Of a stretch of DNA of 64,000 nucleotides, positions 55,592 to 64,000 are shown piece by piece (position 1 is the stretch's first letter; each line of letters starts with the position of its first letter). The notes beneath the pieces are model-generated. The model worked only from the letters and a program-made list of their open reading frames with translations, made no database searches and was not told where the DNA came from. Made by a program: the position numbers and the translations under genes. Source of the DNA: Pollenia angustigena (taxonomy: Eukaryota; Arthropoda; Insecta; Diptera; Polleniidae); NCBI GenBank assembly GCA_930367215.1, contig OV884058.1, forward strand, positions 171,040,478-171,104,477, written 5' to 3'.

Positions 55592-55820
55592 CAGTAGATA
55601 CCGGATATAAGAACATCTCATATAAGAAAAAAAAACGCTTTTATGAAAGTATCAAATCCAAAATCACCTTTTCTTTTTCGATATGTTGACCCATACAAAA
55701 TATTCTGTATAAGAAAACTTTTTATAAGAAAAAAACTGTAACAAGTATAATACAACATTTTATAAGAAATTAATTTCTTATAAAAAATAATTGATTAAGA
55801 GAAAGACAACTTTTAAGAGA
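55592..55820. repeat. Truncated pogo-like element (CAGTAGATACCGGATATAAG)
   Basis: TA then CAGTAGATACCGGATATAAG is the left terminus of the family seen complete at 59552-60655. TATAAGAAA words recur at least eight times. The right terminus is absent. Confidence 0.6.
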
Positions 55821-55959
55821 AAATGCGCATTTTTATATCTTCTTTAACCCGTTACCTTTTGTATAAGGTTTATAAATTTCCAACCAATAATAGTTTTGAG
55901 CACACAATACTCTTGAGCAACCAACATACAGCTGTCCATGTACCAAATGTATCAAAAAG

Positions 55960-57365
55960 AAAAAAAAATACCAATGTTTTTTGTTTTTTACCTCTTAATC
56001 TGGGCCATTACTACTTATAAGCAAATTTATCTCAAAGAGAAAAAGTACCAAAGATAAAAGAGTACCAAAAGTTACAGTTTTTCTCATTTCTGAGGGCCAG
56101 GCCATAACCCCTTTGTATACCAATTTTATCGAAAAAAGTACCAATTTTATTCCGTTTTTTGCCCCTTAAAAGTACTTTATATTTTATATCAAAATGAGAA
56201 AAGGTACCAAAACTATCAGTTTTTCCCCTTTTTAACTCTTAAAAAGTACCGTATATTTTGTTCTGGACCAGATGATAGCTCTATAATAAATTAATCGAAA
56301 AGATAAAAATTAATAATTTTATACTGTTTTTACCCCTTTTAAAAGTACTCTATATTTTAATCTGGTCCATATAGAATCTGTGTACCAAATTGATCAAAAA
56401 GAGAAAAGGTACCAAAAGTACTAAATATTCCTCTTTTGTTGTTTTTTAAAACGTAACATATATCTAAATCTGCTAGCTTTATACCAAGCCTATTGGCAAA
56501 AGAAAACGTACCAATTTTATCACATTTTATATCTTTTTTCTCTTAAAAAGTACCTTATAATTTAATCTATGACCACAAGCAAGTTCTACAATAAACTCAT
56601 CGGAAAGATAAAAATTACCAATTTTATACCGTTTTAACCCCTCAAAAATATGTCTATATTTTAAACTGGACCATATGAAATCTGTGTACCAAATTAATCA
56701 AAAAGAGAAAAGGTACCAAAAGTACCAATTATTCCTCTTTTGTACTTTTTTAAAAGTACCCTATATTTTAAATCTGCTAGCTTTATACCAAGCTTATTGG
56801 CAAGAGAAAAAGTACCAATTTTAACCCGTTCTTATCTCTAAAAAAAGTACCCTATAAATTAATCTGGGCGATATGCTTGTTTTTAATAAGTACCAATTTT
56901 ATCTCGTTTTTTTACCCCTTAAAAAGTTATTTATATTTTAATCTGGACCATATGAAATCTGTGTACCAAATTTATCAAAAACAGAAAAAATACCAAAAGT
57001 ACCAATTATTTTCCCTTTGTCCTTTTTAAAAAGTACCCTATAATTTAATATGGGCCATATGCTAGTTCTAAACTAAATTTATCGGAAAAAGAAAAAGTAA
57101 AAATGTTATCTCTTAAGAAGTTTTCTATATTTTAAACTGGACCATATGAAATCTGTGTACCAAATTTATCAAAAAGAGAAAAAGTATCAAAAGTACCAAT
57201 TATTTCCATTTTGTCCTTTTTTAAAAGTACCCTATATTTTAAACTGGGTCATATGTTAACTTTATACCAAGCTTATAGGCAAGAAAAACTACTTATTTTT
57301 CCCGTCTTTACCTCTTAAAAAGTACCCTTTTAATCTGGGCAATACATATGCTATGCGTCTACCAA
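55960..57365. repeat. Degenerate tandem region of GTACC words
   Basis: AAAAGTACCAATTTTATC, CCCTTAAAAAGTACC-TAT and CTGGACCATATGAAATCTGT with GTACCAAATT recur throughout. The last block is at about 56378, 56692, 56959 and 57152, so spacing is irregular (314, 267, 193 bp). It appears to be built from shorter units lost or gained in blocks. Non-coding. Confidence 0.7.
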
Positions 57366-57472
57366 ATTAAATCCGAAACCATTAAGCGGTTTTTGCGTGA
57401 TTGCGCCACAGACATACAAACTAACAAATTTTACAAACATACAAATTTTCAAATTTTTAATATTAGTAGTAT

Positions 57473-59449
57473 TGTTTGTGTAAAGCGCAAAAGATTTACG
57501 TAAACGTATGATTGTCGACATAACGCCAACAGAATTTGGTTGTCATAAAACGCATGCCAAAAAGTACCCTAGAGTTTTTTAAAAGATTAAAATAAGAAAC
57601 TTAATCCCTAATTTATTGACGTTTTTAAAAATGCAAAAAAAAAAAATTATGCCACGCCCCATTATACCGCCCTTTTTGTTTTTGTATGTTATGGCACTAT
57701 TTTATGTCTGATCGAATCGAAATGTATATCCGTGTTAATTGTTTGTAAATACAGCCGCATTTTTATACTTTATAAATTTTTTAATTCAAAAAAAGTGTAG
57801 AATTTACTTCTTCTATTTCGGATTCTTACCCTCATTGAAACTATTAGAACGACTTCAAGAATATACACCTGTAGCTTTTAAAATATTTGATTTTATTCTA
57901 TCAAAATGATACCGCCCAGGGCGTAGGTAAAAATGAAATCTTATATTTTTTAAAACGTCATTAAATTATCTTTTGTTCAAGGGTCTTAGCAGGCTTAACT
58001 TATTGTTTTGATGTAGCCAAATGTGCCCATCACTTGTTTAAACTTTCCTTAAGGAATTTGATGCATATTTTTCCTGGGTAGGAGGGGAGGTAAATAAAAA
58101 AGTTCAACAATTTTAAATGACGCGTGTCAGCTTCAAAAAAAAAAGAAGGAAAAGCAAAACAATGAAGTTAATAATGAAACTCTCGTTAACAATTTTCCAA
58201 TAATTTAGAAATAACCATAATATAATGATCATGACGATGGTGGTGGTTGATGGTCGGTCGGTTGGTGGCTATAAATGGTGGTGGTAATTGTATTTTTGTG
58301 GTTTATTTGGCACTTAAAAGCATCAGCTTGTTGCATGTTCGAACCCCTCTTTTGAAAAAAACTAAAAAAGTATGTTTATAATAAAACACCTGTTAGTAAA
58401 ATATGAAACTAAATAAGGAATGATGCATTCATCCATCCACATCCACTTAAGCCAATCCATCGAATTTTACTGATTATATCTTAACAGACTTCGTTAACGG
58501 TCCAAAGAGCGAGTGAGTGAGTGAGTAAGTAGTATTGATAGTTTTTACTTTAGAAAATTGATTTACGGAACTCCCAAGAGTTATGGCCACTTAACGTACC
58601 TACTTAACAGTGGCCTGGGTAAAGGACAAATTACCCAAAATATAAAACGTTTCATTAATAAATTTTAAATGTTTATTTCTCTCTTACATTTTCTAACTAA
58701 AAACTTTAAAAGTATCGAAAAAAAAGTAAAAGTCCAAGTGTTTGTAGTGTTTAAAATTACATTGTAAGTTTTTTTTTTCTTTTAACTCGCAACTCTTAAG
58801 TCAAATTTAAACTTCATTCGACTCTGCTGATGACCACTAGATAAACCTTTTTTTTTGTTAGTAACATTTTCGTATTATTTTTTTAAGAAGCGTTTAAGTT
58901 AATTTTTTTTTTCGTTTTTATCTAATGAAAACGTGATTTGCTACTAGCATTTTATACTTATGTATTTTCCACTTACTGTAAGAGCACAATGGGGCCAGGT
59001 AGACAACTGACAATAACGAAACACCATCAATAAATGGCGTTATAATTTAAGCTCATTAGGACATTTTACATTTTATTTTATACTTTTTGGCTAAAAGTTA
59101 GAGGGCAAAAATAGAAATCAGCAGTAAAATTTTTGCGCCTGCTGCAACATGATGCTTCATGTTTGTTGCTGTTAGAAAGGAAGTTTGGTAATGATTTTTA
59201 TTTTTGTTTGCTGGAAACATGATGTAATATAAAAAATAAGAAAATATTATCAAATAGAAATTAAAAAAAAAAATGAGAATAAAATTAGAAAAAAAAATGA
59301 AGAAATACTGAAAAAAAAGAAAAATTACGTATGTATACAGAAAAATGTTTAGGAATGTGTTAAGATTCTTCAGAAAAAAATACAGGCAGAGAAAAAAATA
59401 TGGCTTAAGGCTTAAGACTAGTTTTTCGTTAATGTTAAGAAACATTTCA
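57473..59449. other. AT-rich, apparently single-copy DNA
   Basis: GCCACGCCCCATTATACCGC near 57650 echoes the GGGCGTGGC units of copy E in reverse. Otherwise no repeat was recognised. Around 58240-58290 there is a GGTGGT-rich simple stretch. Long frames here (for example on the minus strand at 59098-59469) are low-complexity F/Y/L-rich text and not credible genes. Confidence 0.4.
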
Positions 59450-60769
59450 GTGGCATTTTGACAAAACATCTTAAGTCAAGATAAGATAGCAGAAATTTAA
59501 TTTTTTTCAAATATTAAATTAAACCAAAATTAAAGAAAAATTTCATTTATACGTATTATTCGGATATAAGAACATCTCATATAAGAACAAAACGCTAATA
59601 AGAAACATTTTCAAAAACACCATGTCTTTTTTGCGATTTTTTTTAACAAAAAAGGTTTCATATAAGAAAAACGCTTATAAGAAAAAAACTGATAAAAGAA
59701 CATTTTTCTTTAACACCAAAATCACAAAATGTATAGAAAAAGAATTAATATAAGAAACTTCCAACGGCAACACAGAATTTATGTAGTTTGCATGGACAAC
59801 TCTGTTTTCTGACAGTTTTACAACAAGAACAAAGTTTTTTTTTACTTTTAAGCTGGAGGTCCACACCACGCGTTACTTGCTTTTTCTCAGCATACGCAGC
59901 TGTCAAAAAAGTAGAATCTGTGTAGTTATACGTAGTTAGTTACATGCACAAAAGCGTAGATGCCTTGAGGCGAAAAGTAGGTTTACTTTCTACTTGTGTT
60001 AGCGTCACAAGCAGCGTTCGAACAAATCAGCTGATTTCGACAAATTAAATTTTATTTTTACTTGTGTTGCTGCTGCATAAAAAGCGTTGCATGTAACTTG
60101 AAACGTAGAAGCATGCGCTGCATGGAGGCGAAAACGCTTTAGTTTTAGATGAGCGAGCTGGTACTCATGAGAAGCTTTGTGTTTTTTGTCAATAAAAACA
60201 AAAGTTAAAATTTTAAAAGAAATTCAAAACGGTATAAAAAGACGCGAAATTGCAAAAAATATAATATTGGACTTTCAACGTTATCTAAAATAGTGAAATA
60301 CTCAAAAGACATAGACAATAATTATTTAAAAGTTAGAAACGTTAACATGGGGTCTTCACCTGACAATTTTTTTTTTCATACCAAACGTCAAAGTCCATAT
60401 GGAAAAAACTTTAAAATTTTTGTCAGCGTTTTTTTTTTTATATGAATTTTGACGTTTATTATAACAAAAAGTTGTCAGGTGATGACTTTATGTAACAAAA
60501 AAAGAGAGAGAAAACCAAAATATGAAAGTCTTATGGCCATAGCTACTTATATAAGAAATAAGTTTCTTATATAAAATAGTTGTATATAAGAAAGAAACGC
60601 TTATAAGAAACTTTTTTCCTGGATTTTTTAAGTTTCTTATATCCGATAAATACTGTAATACAAAATTTTAAAAACGTAAACAAAAATGTTTTCTAAGTGA
60701 AAATTATGATAAACAAAGTTTTTTTTTCAACTTTTTAAATTTGACTTAAGATGTTTTGTCAAAAAATGT
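59450..60769. repeat. Second GTGGCATTTTGAC MITE, split by a pogo-like element
   Basis: GTGGCATTTTGACAAAACAT with CTTAAGTCAAGATAAGATAG at the left and TTGACTTAAGATGTTTTGTC at the right match the 243-bp element at 32397-32639. The two halves are separated by the insertion at 59552-60655. Confidence 0.75.
59552..60655. mobile_element. 1.1-kb pogo/Tigger-like non-autonomous element
   Basis: Left terminus GTATTATTCGGATATAAGAA (slightly decayed) and right terminus TTCTTATATCCGATAAATAC then TG, flanked by TA at 59550-59551 and 60656-60657. TATAAGAAA words are dense next to both ends. The middle (59850-60170) holds unrelated, GC-balanced sequence with GAGGCGAAAA repeated, and a small inversion CACCTGACAA..TTGTCAGGTG at 60356-60484 marks another nested element. 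No transposase frame. Confidence 0.65.
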
Positions 60770-60802
60770 TTACGAATAAAAATTTTTTTTTTTTTATATT
60801 TT

Positions 60803-63260
60803 TAGTTTGGCTTGAGTTCATCAAATTAAATTTTCATTAAATAATTTTTACTGAAGGAAGGAATTTTTACAACATGAAATTTTATTAAAATACATACATA
60901 TATTGATAATTTGGTCTGGCTGAGCTGGGGCTCGAACCTGGGTCGAACTTACATGTTTCAAGAATCACCACATTATTTGATCAGAATTCTTTGAGTTCTA
61001 ATCTCTGCACCACTGCGGTGCCTGCCAGCCAACAGTCAAACATCAATCTTTAACCAGTGGTACCGGTGGTTCGAAATTTGGTGTAATTATAATTTTTCAA
61101 TTTATTTACATGTTGTCTTCTCTTCTTCTGTTTTTTCGTATTCTTTCTGTCAAGACTTTGTCTTGAAAACCTGAATACATTTGTTTATTATTTTTTTTTT
61201 TTTGTCAACTTTCGTCGACATTTTATTTGTACAACGTTAAGTACAAATGTAAACATTAGAGCTTGTGCCATAGCTACATATTTTAAGAACAATTATGATT
61301 TTTAGTTAAACTGTTAATTTAAAATTGTTTGATATTTTAAGTTTGGCTTGAGTTCATCAAATTTAATTTTCATTAAATTATTTTTACTGAAGGAAGGAAT
61401 TTTTCTTCAAATTTGTAAAGCTAAAAAATTAAGTTTACTTAAAACTTACTTGATTTGAAATTGCAGTTGAACCTGGATTATCCGTTATTCGATTAACCGA
61501 CAACACCAATTAACCGGTATAGAAAAAGACAATTTTTTTATCGATTAAAATTATGTGCACCGATTAACCGTGATTTATTTTATTATCCAGGATTATAAAC
61601 ATGATTTTTTTTAATCCAAATTTTTAATATTTTTAATTAGGCTTAAGTTCATTAAATTTAATTTTCATTAAATTATTTTTATGAAGAAAGGAATTTTACA
61701 ACATGAAAATTAATTAAAATTTATTGATAATTTTTCATTCTTGACTCAATCTGGGCTCGAACCCAGGTGTTTACGGACAGGTTACCCTGACATGTTTCGA
61801 TTGCAACCACTCAATCTGCTCAGAGGGCTTGCCGTTTAACACTCGCAGCCATCGACGACTGCTGACGTCATTAGTCAAACATCAATCCTTAAACCAAATT
61901 GTATTCAACCTTTGGTAGATCGAAATTTGCTTTGAATGATTATCTATTTTAATTTATTTTAACATGTTATTCCTTTACTTCTGTTTTTTCGTACTTTTGT
62001 CAAGAATTCTTCTTGAAGTTCAAAGTACATATTTTTTTTTTTTTTTTGTTTTTTCATTTTTTGTCTTTCTTATTCTTGTTGACCTTTTCAACACAACTTG
62101 AAGGACAAATGCAAACATAGAGCTCGTGCCTTAGCTTTAACAATTATTAGTATTGTGGTTATTTTATTGAACTATTTATGGTTTTTAATCCAAATTTTTA
62201 ATTAGGCTTAAGTTCATTAAATTTAATTTTCATTAAATTATTTTTATGAAGAAAGGAATTTTACAACATGAAAATTAATTAAAATTTTATTGATAATTTT
62301 TTCATTCTTGACTCAATCTGGGCTCGAACCCAGGTGTTTACGGACAGGTTACCCTGACATGTTTCGATTGCAACCACTCAATCTCCTCAGAGGGCTTGCC
62401 GTTTAACACTCGCAGCCATCGACGACTGCTGACGTCATTAGTCAAACATCAATCCTTAAACCAAATTGTATTCAACCTTTGGTAGATCGAAATTTGCTTT
62501 GAATTATTATCTATTTTAATTTATTTTAACATGTTATTCCTTTACTTCTGTTTTTTCGTACTTTTGTCAAGAATTCTTCTTGAAGTTCAAAGTACATATT
62601 TTTTTTTTTTTTTTTTTTTTTTTGGTTTTTTAATTTTTTGTCTTTCTTATTCTTGTTGACCTTTTCAACACAACTTGAAGGACAAATGCAAACATAGAGC
62701 TCGTGCCTTAGCTTTAACAATTATTAGTATTGTGGTTATTTTATTGAACTATTTATGGTTTTTAATCCAAATTTTTAATATTTTTAATTAGGCTTAAGTT
62801 CATGAAATTTAATTTTCATTAAATTATTTTTATGAAGAAAGGAATTTTACAACATGAAAATTAATTAAAATTTATGGATAATTTTTTCATTCTTGACTCA
62901 ATCTGGGCTCGAACCCAGGTGTTTACGGACAGGTTACCCTGACATGTTTCGATTGCAACCACTCAATCTCCTCAGAGGGCTTGCCGTTTAACACACGCAG
63001 CCATCGACGACTGCTGACGTCATTAGTCAAACATCAATCCTTAAACCAAATTGTATTCAACCTTTGGTAGATCGAAATTTGCTTTGAATGATTATCTATT
63101 TTAATTTATTTCAACATGTTATTCCTTTACTTCTGTTTTTTCGTACTTTTGTCAAGAATTCTTCTTGAAGTTCAAAGTACATATTTTTTTTTTTTTTTTT
63201 TCATTTTTTTGTCTTTCTTATTCTTGTTGACCTTTTCAACACAACTTGAAGGACAAATGC
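60803..63260 (-). repeat. ~570-bp tandem array with tRNA-like (SINE-like) core on the minus strand
   Basis: GGGCTCGAACCCAGGTGTTT occurs at 61753, 62320 and 62905 (spacings 567 and 585). The units are nearly identical over their length, including TTAATTAGGCTTAAGTTCAT, GACGACTGCTGACGTCATTA and a T-run. An older, diverged unit with GGGCTCGAACC at 60928 begins at about 60803. On the minus strand each unit has the RNA polymerase III B-box GGTTCGAGCCC, about 50 bases downstream of the A-box-like TTGAGTGGTTGC (in the oldest unit GCAGTGGTGCAGAG). This suggests a tRNA-derived SINE core embedded in a longer unit. It does not fold as a complete tRNA by eye. Confidence 0.7.
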
Positions 63261-63550
63261 AAACATTTTTTGTTATTTTCTTAACAATCAAGCACAATGT
63301 GCATAAATCGAAAAAGGGAATTCCCTTGTTTGCATACCATGATTCGAAAGCATTTGTTCAGGTATTTAGTTTAGAAATTTGAGAAATGTGGATTATTGTG
63401 TTTATTTTAGCAGTGGTATTGGTATCAGCGGTAAAAAGACAAAGAAAAGTCTTAATAATTGAAAACAAAGTTGGTACTCAATTAACCGGGAAAATTGATT
63501 ATCCAGAATGCTCCCCGTCCCTACCATGACGAATAAGCGAGGTTCAACTG
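61464..63550. mobile_element. Pogo/Tigger-like ends enclosing most of the tandem array
   Basis: CAGTTGAACCTGGATTATCC at 61464 is mirrored by GAATAAGCGAGGTTCAACTG ending 63550, a classical pogo/Tigger type terminus. The right side is followed by TA. The left side has TG, which may be a mutated TA. TTAACCG and ATTATCC words occur near both ends. If both ends belong together, three array units lie inside a 2.1-kb element. Alternatively these are two separate element ends. Confidence 0.5.
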
Positions 63551-64000
63551 TAATTGTTTTCTATGCTTAATACCTTAACGAAATAACAAGGATTTATTAA
63601 CAATGTAGGTAATTAAAAAATAATTATGTACATATGTAAAATATACAAATATAATTATAAGTGTTGATTTACCTTTATTTTCTGATTACTCTAAATAGTT
63701 TATATAGTTTCCTATATGCAGGCTTTCAATGTCATTAATTTAATGTAAATCCGACGTTTCGTTGGTATTCTTTCCAACTTCTTTAGAGATTGAGTTTTTA
63801 TTAACATAATAATCTTTTTCGTCAGTTTACATCATTTATAAGTTATATCAAAGTATTTTGTTTGTTAAAATAAATGTGTGCATGTATGTGTAAATATATC
63901 ACATCAAATTTGTCCTTTTATGATCACCAGGGAAACCAGAAATGCTCTAAAAACGCGTTTAATGCACATTAAATATGGTGAAAAAAAGGGGGGGGGGGTG
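63551..64000. other. AT-rich DNA with a small hairpin and terminal G-run
   Basis: On the minus strand, AAGTTGGAAAGAATACCAAC then GAAACGTCGG (63751-63782) folds as a short hairpin followed by GAAACGTC. The window ends in a run of about ten G. No gene was recognised. Confidence 0.4.

Larger units (their letters stand above)
55452..57472 (-). mobile_element. Probable ~2-kb Helitron-like element, minus strand, with internal repeats
   Basis: On the minus strand the 3' end reads GTGAACGAAGTCACAGGTAA then AAGCTAG followed by T, close to the ..AAAAGCTAG|T end of Lep1-type insect mini-Helitrons. The other end reads TACTACTAATATTAAAAATT with GTATGTTTGT, resembling their TCCTACTAATATTATAAA start. Between them are a truncated pogo-like element (55592-55820) and a long stretch of degenerate GTACCAATTTTATC units. 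No Rep/helicase was seen. The call rests on the two termini and is moderate. Confidence 0.5.

Noticed and set aside
59098..59469. A 123-codon minus-strand frame rich in F, L and Y
   Set aside because: It is composed of A/T-rich low-complexity DNA with no recognisable domain.
61753..62910. Functional tRNA genes on the minus strand
   Set aside because: B-box and A-box-like words are present, but the arms needed for a cloverleaf do not pair by eye. A SINE-like origin fits better.

Overview
The window is AT-rich, repeat-dense DNA from a higher fly. A muscoid/calyptrate fly is my inference, because several repeats resemble dispersed families of Drosophila and blowflies: the 'ataccctctccac' and 'gtccgtctgtctgtctg' families, hAT, mariner and pogo-like elements, and mini-Helitrons. 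I found no host protein-coding gene, tRNA gene or rRNA gene. All open frames I could assign belong to decayed transposable elements. One perfect recursive-splice-like signal (about 24,155, + strand) suggests that at least part of the window lies inside a very long intron.

Layout, left half. 1-3,000: miniature inverted-repeat elements (MITEs) and a decayed non-LTR reverse transcriptase on the minus strand, split by a 126-bp hAT-like MITE. 3,165-4,740: a long diverged inverted repeat, one arm split by a pogo-like MITE. 5,915-8,340: an inverted-repeat element carrying a 303-bp tandem array. 8,415-10,345: a second inverted-repeat element with a nested one. 10,981-13,470: a dispersed repeat with ~140-bp internal tandem units, hit by three elements. 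14,244-19,430: a four-level nest in which a 2.3-kb hAT-like element with a perfect 8-bp target duplication sits inside a dispersed repeat inside a larger inverted-repeat element. 21,766-26,434: a Jockey-type LINE 3' end, a mariner relic, and two inverted copies of a repeat that both keep the same small open frame.

Layout, right half. 29,470-30,320: a ~19-bp minisatellite. 32,290-40,262: four dispersed-repeat copies hosting a hAT with a recognisable transposase C-terminus and a mariner with recognisable catalytic motifs, with a second mariner relic alongside. 40,879-40,998: a near-perfect 54-bp-arm hairpin. 41,284-42,401: a striking element with an 8-bp target duplication, many GGGGCCATTTTTCAT-type motifs and an 82-bp GC-rich palindromic array. 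44,731-47,430: ~197-bp repeats split by larger elements. 47,558-48,219: a young foldback element with ~98% identical arms. 48,600-57,472: further MITEs and three Helitron-like elements. 59,450-63,551: pogo-like elements and a ~570-bp tandem array whose unit carries tRNA-like A and B boxes on the minus strand.

The elements mostly form insertion layers, so the region reads as a relative chronology. Stretches between them are AT-rich, apparently single-copy DNA in which I recognise nothing. Boundaries come from reading inverted repeats and target duplications by eye and may be off by several bases.
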